From NCBI GenBank assembly GCA_903929655.1, contig CAIYVS010000562.1, positions 1 to 5,081 on the forward strand: 5,081 bases of DNA, in the 5' to 3' direction. Below, in pieces: positions 1-5,022 of the stretch; position 1 is the first letter of the stretch; each line of letters starts with the position of its first letter. The notes beneath the pieces were generated by a model that saw only the letters and a list, made by a program, of their open reading frames with translations, was not told the DNA's origin and searched no databases. The translations under genes and the position numbers were made by a program. This stretch comes from an uncultured Bacteroidota bacterium. Its GTDB lineage: Bacteria > Bacteroidota > Bacteroidia > Chitinophagales > Chitinophagaceae.

Positions 1-696
1 AGCATCTTTTATTTTCTCAATGGAATATTGAACCTTTTCCATAAGTGCGTTAACGAAATCTGTATCAAGAAAAGTTCTTAATAAATCTTCAATGCCCTTG
101 TGAGGCTTTATACGAAACCACCTGTTATTTACCTTATGAATAAAGATAGGTTCACCATTATTGATGGGTATTATTGCTATTGCTGCTCCTTTACAGAACC
201 TACCAGATATATATCTTTGGATATAGTTTAAGTTAAAGTTCGATTCAAAGAAATTCTGGAGAACTTTCTCTAAATCACCATCAATATAATATTTTGACTT
301 CTTTTGCCCACAAATGGGCCGGAAATGCTCTTCAAGTTTCTTATAATAATGAGAGCTTTTTTTAAAGATTGAAGGATTTAAAAACACCATTTCGGGGTAT
401 TTTCTTTTAAGCAACTTAATATTAACGGGAATTGCCAATGCGTTGTAAACAGAACGCATTATATACTGTTCTAAGTCGTGCCATATTTTTCTTTCGACAA
501 CAACAATTTTAATTGCTGGCTTGCTTCCACCTCCCTCCTTTGTAAGATGAATATTTATATCCGGGCTATTAGGGTGATTTGAAATTGAAAAATGTAAATT
601 GTCTGCGATACCTTGATACCTAAAGCTGAACACGGTCTTACCCCATCGTATCCAAAACCAATCGCTAACTGAAATGCTGTCTATTTTGGATGGCAT
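1..696 (-). CDS. Unrecognised soluble protein, C-terminus beyond the left edge
   Basis: Open frame of 232 codons from an ATG at 696-694 to base 1, with no stop, so the C-terminus lies outside the window. I do not recognise the family. The protein begins MPSKIDSISVSDWFWIRWG and has no signal peptide or membrane segment. Visible traits are an aromatic N-terminus, a KEGGGSK turn at about residues 61-67 followed by a strand-like IKIVVVERK, a basic stretch LLKRKYPE near 103, and a second hydrophobic strand (AAIAIIPI) near 180-187. Regular alternation of charged and hydrophobic residues over the whole length supports genuine coding. The ATG directly follows the TAA of the gene at 697-1092, so the two are almost certainly cotranscribed and translationally coupled. 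No Shine-Dalgarno is visible. The role is unknown; pairing with a small membrane protein suggests the two act together, which is inference. Confidence 0.8.
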   Translation of the reverse strand, partial: MPSKIDSISVSDWFWIRWGKTVFSFRYQGIADNLHFSISNHPNSPDINIHLTKEGGGSKPAIKIVVVERKIWHDLEQYIMRSVYNALAIPVNIKLLKRKYPEMVFLNPSIFKKSSHYYKKLEEHFRPICGQKKSKYYIDGDLEKVLQNFFESNFNLNYIQRYISGRFCKGAAIAIIPINNGEPIFIHKVNNRWFRIKPHKGIEDLLRTFLDTDFVNALMEKVQYSIEKIKDA

Positions 697-1092
697 TTAT
701 ACAGCTTGGTTTAACCTGTTATTTAATTCAATGTCCCTCTCCAATATTTTAATACTTTCGTAAAACGCAGAAATATTTAAGAGCTTCATTTTACCCAACC
801 TCTTAATTTCACTGGCTTCAAAATTATAGTATATCCATACAGCCCATTGAGGAATATCTCCCACAAAAGCTACCTTGTCCGGATATTTTAACTTGGCTGT
901 ATTGAATTTAATTAGGAGATCATTATTTTTTTTGTCTTTAAAATAAATCAGTAGCAAACCCATACAACAAAATATAGCGCCTGCCAATTTAACAGAGGTT
1001 GCAAGTGAAATAAATCCAATTAAGCTGCTTAAAGCTGTTAATAAAACGTATAAAATTTCCTTTGTACGAAACATAAAATACTTATTTATCAA
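697..1092 (-). CDS. Small protein with two membrane segments and a cytosolic tail
   Basis: 131 residues if started at the TTG (1092-1090), or 125 from the in-frame ATG at 1074-1072 (MFRTKEI...). I favour the ATG, because TTG is rare and no ribosome binding site distinguishes the two. Residues about 13-32 and 34-51 are hydrophobic and separated by a very short turn, giving a membrane hairpin. Basic KDKK after the second helix suggests a cytosolic tail. The tail (52-131) is soluble and mixed, with a GDIPQWAVWIYYNF patch and an amphipathic helix near 105-130. The family is not recognised. It is the first gene of a two-gene unit; its TAA touches the ATG of the next gene. A TACATTTG at 1097-1090 matches the Bacteroidota -7 element (TAnnTTTG) just upstream of the ATG, but I see no matching -33 TTG. 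Two-helix proteins next to an unknown soluble partner occur in defence modules; that is only an analogy. Confidence 0.78.
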   Translation of the reverse strand: MINKYFMFRTKEILYVLLTALSSLIGFISLATSVKLAGAIFCCMGLLLIYFKDKKNNDLLIKFNTAKLKYPDKVAFVGDIPQWAVWIYYNFEASEIKRLGKMKLLNISAFYESIKILERDIELNNRLNQAV

Positions 1093-1112
1093 ATGTACAA
1101 ATAATATGAGAT

Positions 1113-1146
1113 AGGAGGTGTAAGGCTTCTTCTGCCTTTCTCCTCT
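1113..1146. repeat. Hairpin repeat, copy 1
   Basis: Arms at 1115-1126 and 1134-1145 pair over 12 positions with two T·T mismatches, around the loop TTCTTCT. The 13-mers GAGGTGTAAGGCT (1115-1127) and GCCTTTCTCCTCT (1134-1146) recur exactly at 4014-4026 and 4032-4044 in the same orientation, with a different loop. There is no T-run directly after either arm, so it does not look like a standard intrinsic terminator. It lies in the spacer between two divergent genes. Confidence 0.7.
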
Positions 1147-1162
1147 GCCGTTTAGTAAAGGT

Positions 1163-1188
1163 AAAACCTGTCTGGATAGACTGGTTTT
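1163..1188. other. Second hairpin in the divergent spacer
   Basis: AAAACCTGTCT (1163-1173) pairs with AGACTGGTTTT (1178-1188) at 10 of 11 positions around the tetraloop GGAT. T-rich sequence follows on the plus side (TTTTTGTTTTG), and the arm itself gives T-rich RNA on the minus side. It could be a weak bidirectional terminator or an insulator upstream of 1264. No upstream plus-strand gene needs terminating here, so the role is open. Confidence 0.4.
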
Positions 1189-1263
1189 TGTTTTGGGCTG
1201 GCTTCATGTATTTAAAAAAATAATAACTTTATAGTTGATTGTGATTACTAAACCTTTTTCATC

Positions 1264-2010
1264 ATGGACGATGATGCAAAGCTTTATGAAGCGTATAAAA
1301 TTGCTATTCAGGGGAGGAATGCCCATTATGAACTGTTCATTAAATGGATGAGTTTCTTTTATGTGGCTATCGGAGCTGTGTTTTATGCATATTTCAATTT
1401 GGATGCAGGAGACAGCGCGAAAGGAATGTTATCATTGTTTGGTCTTGTGATCAGCTTTTTAGGATATTTATCCTGCAAGGGTTATAATCGAAGAATATAT
1501 TTCTGGATGTGGCATGTTCTTCGATTTGAAAGTATAATAAACAAGGGGGTTAAATATACACCGAATGAAATAAACGAAAAGGACTATAGGATTTTATCCG
1601 CCATTCCCGAAGAAGTTTACGGTATTGAAGAAGTCCACAACTATTATTCTGAACAAAATGAAATTTCTCAAATTACACTTTCAGAACAAAAAACGAAAGC
1701 TGCCAGAAAAATGTCAAAGGATAAAATGCTATATCCGCTTCAACCTGCAAATGTTTCAACTTCAAAAATAAGCCTTCTGTTTTTCCTTATAATTTGCCTG
1801 ATGTGGTCGCATTTAGTTATAGTTAATTTCTGTAGAGATTTATTTTTTGAGAATAAAATTATTGATGGGATTATTTCTTTCATCCTCGCGGTTGCACTGA
1901 CATATTTGCTAATAGTGATTGCATTCTTTTGTCGAGGCATGATTAAAGGGGAGAAACTCGAAGGCCATAATTTTGTGAGATGCAGAGAAAAAGATAAGGA
2001 GGAAAAATAA
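1264..2010 (+). CDS. Four-helix membrane protein, RipA/8xMP-like
   Basis: 248 residues from the ATG at 1264; no in-frame start precedes it nearby and no Shine-Dalgarno is present. Hydrophobic helices lie at about 27-45, 54-72, 168-189 and 202-224. A hydrophilic, charged domain (about 95-165) between the second and third is probably cytosolic. The N-terminal signature YKIAIQGRNAHYELFIKWMS followed by FFYVAIGAVFYAYF, then LSCKGYNRRIYFWMWHVLRFE after helix 2, resembles what I know of the RipA-family octameric membrane proteins (8xMP), small bacterial inner-membrane proteins of poorly defined function. This is recognition from memory, not a search. The C-terminus is strongly charged (REKDKEEK). 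The gene stands alone on its strand, divergent from the pair on its left and convergent with the gene at 2029-2733 only 18 bp away. Its final codons overlap a good ribosome binding site for a start codon with no proper gene behind it. Confidence 0.85.
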   Translation: MDDDAKLYEAYKIAIQGRNAHYELFIKWMSFFYVAIGAVFYAYFNLDAGDSAKGMLSLFGLVISFLGYLSCKGYNRRIYFWMWHVLRFESIINKGVKYTPNEINEKDYRILSAIPEEVYGIEEVHNYYSEQNEISQITLSEQKTKAARKMSKDKMLYPLQPANVSTSKISLLFFLIICLMWSHLVIVNFCRDLFFENKIIDGIISFILAVALTYLLIVIAFFCRGMIKGEKLEGHNFVRCREKDKEEK

Positions 2011-2068
2011 AATGCACAGCATATGGCGCTATAGATCAACAAGCCCATCTACACTAACCTCACGATGA
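1996..2068 (+). other. Orphan ribosome binding site and 18-codon reading frame
   Basis: AAGGAGGA at 1996-2003 sits 8-9 nt before an ATG at 2012, only one base after the stop of the membrane-protein gene. This is the best Shine-Dalgarno match in the window. The reading frame (MHSIWRYRSTSPSTLTSR) stops at 2066-2068, and its second half lies over the end of the opposing gene. It may be a leftover start of a second operon gene lost by recombination, or chance arising from the codons for the Lys/Glu-rich tail of the upstream protein (KDKEEK). Confidence 0.3.
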
Positions 2069-2733
2069 AACTGTTTAACTCCCACGCCTTCACCTTTTGA
2101 TATAGAACTAAGTTGCTCGGTTATATTTTTAAGCAAAGTCTCAATACGGTCAGCACTGTTTTTATCTAATTTTCCAAAAATTGCGTCCACAGGTCTGTTG
2201 TAGGGATCATTTTTATTATAGGTTTTTAAATAATTTTCCAGTCCATCAAAGTCCTTACCTGATGGGTGTTGAGTGTTTTTTTCAGGATTGTTAAATTTAA
2301 ATCGGTTTTCAACCCTTTTGATGTTGCTTAATATTTCATGCAGCCCTTTAGCTAGTTTGGGAGACATCCAGCCCTCAATTAAATCCATATAATCTGGCCT
2401 ATATTCACTGGGGGTGAGTTCCCGATTTTTGTTATGAAAATGAAAAAGATATTGTGCCATCCTACAAATAAAGTTACCACCATCTTTATGGCCTTTCATT
2501 AATTCAGCACTGGAAACTGAGAGCCTATTATCATTTTCAATTTTACGATTATTAATGTGGTGTCCAATTTTATGAACTGTAGCAACAAATCCCCCGGTTT
2601 CTCTGACCTGTTTTTTTAATTCTCTGAATTTTTGGGTATCTTTTATTTCACTTGCATACATCACCCAGTTTTCAAAGCCTAGCAGATAAATTTCTTTCTC
2701 TATACCTTTTAGCTTTTCTATGTTTTTATTCAT
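2029..2733 (-). CDS. Unrecognised histidine-rich soluble protein
   Basis: 234 residues from the ATG at 2733-2731, ending at TAG 2031-2029. AGAGGGG about five bases before the ATG is a fair ribosome binding site, unlike the other genes here. There is no signal peptide or membrane helix. The N-terminus (MNKNIEKLKGIEKEIYLLGFENW) is helical and charged. Histidines cluster in VHKIGHHINN (H54, H58, H59), at H82, and in YLFHFHNKNRE (H98, H100), which could form a metal site or simply be chance. A region about 150-190 (NNPEKNTQHPSGKDFDG...) looks loop-rich, and residues about 190-212 form another amphipathic helix. I do not recognise the family. Upstream lies an intrinsic terminator closing the J-domain unit, so this gene probably has its own promoter in 2734-2882. 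It converges tail to tail with 1264-2010, with no terminator between. Local G+C is low (28% by hand count over 2281-2340). Confidence 0.78.
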   Translation of the reverse strand: MNKNIEKLKGIEKEIYLLGFENWVMYASEIKDTQKFRELKKQVRETGGFVATVHKIGHHINNRKIENDNRLSVSSAELMKGHKDGGNFICRMAQYLFHFHNKNRELTPSEYRPDYMDLIEGWMSPKLAKGLHEILSNIKRVENRFKFNNPEKNTQHPSGKDFDGLENYLKTYNKNDPYNRPVDAIFGKLDKNSADRIETLLKNITEQLSSISKGEGVGVKQFHREVSVDGLVDL

Positions 2734-2833
2734 AGTGCCCCTCTGTGCTTTCTAAGTTGAGGCTACCTGATAAATGGCAGAAAATCAAGTAAATAAAGCT
2801 TCCTGCAACAGAAGCGATGGCGGCGTTTTATTT

Positions 2834-2869
2834 GCTTCTTTTATTTGTCGCCGGAACAAACAAAGAAGC
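2834..2869. other. Hairpin upstream of the 2029-2733 gene
   Basis: GCTTCTTT (2834-2841) pairs perfectly with AAAGAAGC (2862-2869). Inside it TTTGT (2844-2848) pairs with ACAAA (2856-2860), leaving a small internal bulge and a seven-base loop. It lies after the terminator of the J-domain unit and before the next minus-strand gene, so it may lie in that gene's leader or promoter region. No clear promoter motif was found in 2734-2882. Confidence 0.4.
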
Positions 2870-2882
2870 TGCTCAATAGTGA

Positions 2883-2908
2883 GATAAAGCAAAAGGGGCT
2901 TGCGCCCC
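2883..2908 (-). terminator. Intrinsic terminator of the J-domain unit
   Basis: Read on the minus strand: GGGGC, loop GCAA (a GNRA tetraloop), GCCCC, then TTTTGCTTTATC. The stem is five perfect G-C pairs (2904-2908 with 2895-2899), starting one base past the TGA of the J-domain gene. The T-run exists only in this direction, so it ends the 3604-to-2910 transcript. Confidence 0.8.
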
Positions 2909-2909
2909 C

Positions 2910-3383
2910 TCATCTTAGCTCTTTTGCCTGTCGCCAGGTATTTACTTTTTCGCTGCCGTATTTGTCGCGTATCTCATCGAGGGTTTTCTTGCTGCCTTTG
3001 GTTTTGTATTCTTCTGCTCGGTAATACCAAGCTACTTTTTTTGAGGCGAAAAATAGCCCTGCTGCTTTTAGCTGCTTTCTAACGGGGAAAGTGTTGCCAG
3101 TTACCCAAATCCAATTGTGGATCAACTCAATAACTATGCCTGCAAGGTTTATTATCTGTTCTATTATTTGGCGGTATTCCTCGGACATTCTTATTTGTTC
3201 GTCTGTTTCTTCTGCGCTCAGGTTTTCGCCTTTCAGGATTTTTGCACAGGCGAAAGCGTATTCCGTGTTGATTTCCTGCATTGTTGCGGTATCACCCCCG
3301 CAATCAGGGTGATACTGTTTAGCCAGTTTTTTGTAAGTGGCTTTTACTTCGTCAATTGTTTTGCAGTCTTTAAAATATTTCAT
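2910..3383 (-). CDS. J-domain protein of mobile-element type
   Basis: 157 residues from the ATG at 3383-3381. Residues 1-50 form a J domain: helix II TYKKLAKQY, the invariant HPD at 25-27 within YHPDCGGDTATMQEIN, and helix III EINTEYAFACAKIL. J domains stimulate the ATPase of Hsp70 (DnaK). The middle (55-90) is a charged helix followed by a hydrophobic one, IINLAGIVIELI. The C-terminal part, WIWVTGNT...VRKQLKAAGLFFASKKVAWYYR...SKKTLDEIRDKYGSE (91-144), resembles the tail seen in small J proteins of phages, plasmids and integrative elements. It lacks the Gly/Phe and zinc regions of full DnaJ, so it is a minimal J protein, likely cytosolic. It starts 11 bp after the stop of the 69-residue gene and ends at a terminator, forming a two-gene unit. 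Whether it recruits DnaK for element replication, transfer or regulation is inference. Confidence 0.88.
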   Translation of the reverse strand: MKYFKDCKTIDEVKATYKKLAKQYHPDCGGDTATMQEINTEYAFACAKILKGENLSAEETDEQIRMSEEYRQIIEQIINLAGIVIELIHNWIWVTGNTFPVRKQLKAAGLFFASKKVAWYYRAEEYKTKGSKKTLDEIRDKYGSEKVNTWRQAKELR

Positions 3384-3394
3384 GTTGTCGGGTT

Positions 3395-3604
3395 TTAGCG
3401 GGTGAATAATGAGAATTGAGAAAGTGCGCTGCTTTTGACTTGTTTGTTATGATTCAGCCTGCGGGTGAGGAAATAAATCGTTGTTTCCTCGTTGCTGATA
3501 ATTGCCCATGCTGCGGTTAGAGCTTTTGAGCGTGTGCTGCGCCTGTTGCGCTGGATGTGCCAAGACATTTTCATTAGTCTGGATAATCTGCCGTTGTTTT
3601 TCAT
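3395..3604 (-). CDS. Small basic protein preceding the J-domain gene
   Basis: 69 residues from the ATG at 3604-3602, with an A/T-rich leader and no Shine-Dalgarno, ending at TAA 3397-3395. It is strongly basic, with many Arg and Lys and only two acidic residues. The core reads RLSRLMKMSWHIQRN, then STRSKALTAAWAI, then TIYFLTRRLN. The pattern of SRLMKxxW...SKALxxAW resembles small mobile-element and phage proteins in which a Trp-containing helix is followed by a KALxxAW helix. I recognise the pattern but not a named family. The charge suggests a possible nucleic-acid binder. It lies 11 bp upstream of the J-domain gene on the same strand and is probably cotranscribed with it. The upstream sequence (3605-3652) carries two small hairpins. 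The ordered amphipathic pattern and tight spacing argue that this short frame is real. Confidence 0.7.
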   Translation of the reverse strand: MKNNGRLSRLMKMSWHIQRNRRSTRSKALTAAWAIISNEETTIYFLTRRLNHNKQVKSSALSQFSLFTR

Positions 3605-3625
3605 TGTTTAAATTTTAGTGGTTAT

Positions 3626-3652
3626 CGAATCGACCTAATTCGGCTAAAAGCC
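3626..3652. other. Two abutting small hairpins upstream of the 69-residue gene
   Basis: CGAAT (3626-3630) pairs with ATTCG (3638-3642), and GGCT (3642-3645) pairs with AGCC (3649-3652) around AAA. They share base 3642, so they are alternative or stacked. They sit 22 bp upstream of the minus-strand start at 3604 and could be a leader structure or an operator. Short stems like these can arise by chance. Confidence 0.3.
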
Positions 3653-3656
3653 TTCA

Positions 3657-3876
3657 TTGGCCTGTGATAAGCCACCATTTGCGCATGACGGATTGGCGGG
3701 CAAGGTTTTTAGAAAAAGAATACGACCGCAACAGATCACCGAAGGACAAAAGCGTTGGCGTGTGGAGATTGTTTTTCTAAAACCTGTGGGCAAGCGAACG
3801 GGTAGCTTTGTGCATGGCTGCGCAGACCTTGCCAGCCAATACGGCATGGGCACACCTTTGCTGTGGCACAGGGCAA
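3657..3876. repeat. Large nested imperfect inverted repeat; possible structured RNA
   Basis: Three arm pairs are nested. The outermost, 3657-3666 with 3867-3876, matches at 9 of 10. The main pair, 3679-3706 with 3826-3853, matches at 23 of 28; its core GGCAAGGT pairs with ACCTTGCC. The inner pair, 3704-3717 with 3772-3784, matches with a single-base bulge (GGTTTTTAGAAAAA against TTTTTCTAAAACC). The inner stem shares GGT (3704-3706) with the main arm, so the two compete there. A 54-base apical region and a 41-base side segment remain, giving a branched shape. Most main-arm mismatches are purine-purine on the plus strand and none is a G·U pair. It could be a noncoding RNA, a recombination or transfer site, or a repeat family. 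No target-site duplication marks it as an insertion. Confidence 0.65.
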
Positions 3877-4011
3877 GACGAAATGATGTTTTGTTATTCT
3901 TGTTGGATTTTCAAATTCGGTTTGGCTTCGTGCAGAAAGGGATGAAATCCCAGGAGCGAGTTAAACGGAATTATGTTGAAGGTTGTTGAGAAGGATGGAG
4001 ATAAAAGATTA

Positions 4012-4045
4012 AAGAGGTGTAAGGCTGGCAAGCCTTTCTCCTCTT
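4012..4045. repeat. Hairpin repeat, copy 2
   Basis: AAGAGGTGTAAGGCT (4012-4026) pairs with AGCCTTTCTCCTCTT (4031-4045) at 13 of 15 positions around the loop GGCA. Both mismatches are T·T and lie at the same places as in the copy at 1113-1146. On the minus strand it is followed by CTCTTTAATCTTTTATC, moderately T-rich, so copy 2 could terminate leftward transcription. Copy 1 lacks such a tail. Confidence 0.7.
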
Positions 4046-4089
4046 GCCATGAGTGGCTTAATCAGGGAGCTGATAAATAAAACAGAGAC

Positions 4090-4118
4090 AAGAGGGGCAA
4101 ATTTTCTTTGCGCCTCTT
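4090..4118. other. 12-bp stem hairpin after repeat copy 2
   Basis: AAGAGGGGCAAA (4090-4101) pairs with TTTGCGCCTCTT (4107-4118) at 11 of 12 positions around TTTTC. It is a stable stem with no good T-run on either side (minus strand continues GTCTCTGTTTTATT). A smaller hairpin, ATCAG/CTGAT (4061-4074), precedes it. It may be a processing signal, an imperfect terminator or a protein-binding site. Confidence 0.45.
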
Positions 4119-4131
4119 ACAACTTGGAAAA

Positions 4132-4161
4132 GCAAAAGCAGTTTGATAAAATGGCTTTTGC
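4132..4161. repeat. Inverted repeat GCAAAAGC / GCTTTTGC
   Basis: The 8-bp arms at 4132-4139 and 4154-4161 are perfect complements with 14 bases between. The sequence lies between the 12-bp stem hairpin and the imperfect palindrome CATAG-CA-CTATG at 4186-4197. It could be an operator or iteron-like site, but the length allows chance. Confidence 0.3.
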
Positions 4162-4352
4162 GCCTACGTTACATAAGAAAAGCACCATAGCACTATGAAC
4201 CATGCACGGAGCGTCGCCCCGAAAGCTTTAATAAAGGTTAAGTGCTTGTAAACAAAATATTTTACTGTTGCTTAGATGTTTCAAACTTTACTAAAATTCG
4301 AACTGTTTTTCAATTTCCTGCTCCCTAGTTAATCATTTATTAACCTGTTTTA

Positions 4353-4361
4353 TGGTATAAT
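4353..4361 (+). promoter_or_regulatory. Possible extended -10 element before the 4390 gene
   Basis: TGGTATAAT fits an extended -10 (TGnTATAAT) of the general sigma-70 type, 28 bp before the ATG at 4390. No good -35 hexamer lies at the usual spacing. In Bacteroidota the housekeeping -7 consensus is TAnnTTTG, which this does not match, so the site may be fortuitous if the host assignment is right. Confidence 0.3.
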
Positions 4362-4389
4362 GGAGTAACTCAACTATGCGGTAAGTCTA

Positions 4390-5022
4390 ATGATTAGGCG
4401 TAAAATAAAATTTATTAATGACGAGTATGTCAGCGTTGAAACTGGTGAAAAAAACCTGCTGTCGAACAATAATGAAAACTCTAAAGAGGGTAGCAAAAAC
4501 AAAAAAACAACTAAACCTCATGTTGAAATCGATGTCAAAACCATTGCTGGATTAAAAAACGTTTCCTCGCCTGATGTAATTCCACAAGAAGATAAAAATG
4601 CAAACCCGCAATTTGTAATGTTCTCACTTGAAGATCATAGTGATACTATAGCCGATATAACTACATTGATGGCTGTTCCCAATCCTTTTAAATTTGAAGC
4701 GAAAATTCTCCATGATGATAGAAGGGAACCAATGAGTTATTTTATAGAAAGAGTTCTTAAAGAGCATATTAAAAAATATGGAACCATAAAGGAAATTGTC
4801 ATAGCGGGGCATGGCGTACCGGGTACTATGAACGCCGAAGATGGGTATCACAAGATTTTCACTAATGATGTTTTGTATAATATAGCTGAAATTGAGAAAG
4901 AAACGGGGATTAAGGTGACGGACAGAATAGTGTTTGCAGGCTGTAGAACATTTTCGGAATTAGAAGATGAGGAGATCAGATTGTACAGAAATTATGCTAC
5001 GTTGCACGTGGAAATGTATTGA
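4390..5022 (+). CDS. Caspase-like (CHAT/DUF4347-type) fold protein, probably frame-broken
   Basis: 210 residues from the ATG at 4390 to TGA 5020-5022. Residues 1-60 are lysine- and asparagine-rich and probably disordered. From about 74 a fold-like pattern appears: the strand PQFVMFSLEDH, a helix 113-130 (EPMSYFIERVLKEHIKKY), the strand KEIVIAGHG with His141-Gly142, and the strand DRIVFAGC with Cys185, followed by RTFSELEDEEIRLYRNYA. A hydrophobic strand ending in His-Gly, then another ending in Cys 44 residues later, is the His-Cys dyad layout of clan CD peptidase-like domains (caspase, CHAT, gingipain, DUF4347). Assignment is by motif only. No signal peptide or membrane helix is seen. The frame stops just where the domain should continue, while the -1 frame stays open, so the gene may be frameshifted. 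No Shine-Dalgarno is present. The partner gene, if any, lies to the right of the window. Confidence 0.72.
   Translation: MIRRKIKFINDEYVSVETGEKNLLSNNNENSKEGSKNKKTTKPHVEIDVKTIAGLKNVSSPDVIPQEDKNANPQFVMFSLEDHSDTIADITTLMAVPNPFKFEAKILHDDRREPMSYFIERVLKEHIKKYGTIKEIVIAGHGVPGTMNAEDGYHKIFTNDVLYNIAEIEKETGIKVTDRIVFAGCRTFSELEDEEIRLYRNYATLHVEMY

Larger units (their letters stand above)
1093..1263. promoter_or_regulatory. Divergent intergenic spacer between the genes at 1092 and 1264
   Basis: This 171-bp spacer lies between two divergently transcribed genes, so it should hold both promoters. It contains the two hairpins listed separately (1113-1146 and 1163-1188). An A/T-rich run at 1211-1232 lies before the plus-strand gene, and TATAGTTG at 1230-1237 matches TAnnTTTG with one mismatch, but no TTG lies at the proper distance upstream. 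Neither promoter can be fixed from sequence alone. Confidence 0.4.
3605..4389. other. Long stretch without a convincing gene, rich in inverted repeats
   Basis: About 785 bp. Open frames exist on both strands across 3644-3989, but they lie over an inverted repeat, use weak starts and show no protein-like pattern. Structures present are small hairpins at 3626-3652, a nested inverted repeat at 3657-3876, a stem GGGAT/ATCCC at 3939-3951, a hairpin repeat at 4012-4045, ATCAG/CTGAT at 4061-4074, a 12-bp stem at 4090-4118, GCAAAAGC/GCTTTTGC at 4132-4161, and CATAG/CTATG at 4186-4197. The segment 4200-4350 shows nothing I can name. G+C is high at the left (58% by hand count over 3781-3840) and falls towards the right. 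It may hold an origin of transfer, a noncoding RNA or a recombination region. Confidence 0.6.

Noticed and set aside
526..540. AAGGAGGGAGGTGG on the minus strand as an internal ribosome binding site
   Set aside because: It encodes Lys-Glu-Gly-Gly-Gly within the leftmost gene and no start codon follows at a useful distance.
1740..2048. Minus-strand open frame opposite the end of the membrane-protein gene
   Set aside because: Shadow of the 1264-2010 gene, which has clear membrane-protein character in its own frame.
2900..3398. Three plus-strand open frames opposite the J-domain gene
   Set aside because: Antisense shadows; the minus strand carries an unmistakable HPD-containing J domain over the same bases.
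3644..3853. Minus-strand open frame of 69 codons in the same repeat
   Set aside because: It overlaps the plus-strand frame and the repeat arms, is Pro/Arg/Cys/Ser-rich in a non-coding-like way, and has no ribosome binding site.
3657..3876. Inverted repeat read as a miniature transposon (MITE)
   Set aside because: No target-site duplication flanks the outer arms, and the pairing is nested and internal rather than confined to the ends.
3657..3989. Plus-strand open frame of 110 codons over the inverted repeat
   Set aside because: It needs a TTG start, lies across the nested inverted repeat, and its translation has no hydrophobic/charged periodicity typical of a folded protein. Open frames on both strands are expected in this G+C-richer patch. 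Homologs with third-position variation would reverse this.
4804..4824. AGHGVPG read as an alpha/beta-hydrolase nucleophile elbow
   Set aside because: The elbow needs a Ser, Cys or Asp at the centre of GxSxG; here the centre is His-Gly, and a Cys follows on the next strand, which fits a caspase-like layout better.
4624..4851. Minus-strand open frame inside the caspase-like gene
   Set aside because: Antisense shadow of a frame with a recognisable fold pattern.
4971..5022. Programmed -1 ribosomal frameshift site
   Set aside because: No heptamer of the X XXY YYZ type occurs in the frame overlap, and no strong downstream hairpin is visible before the window end.
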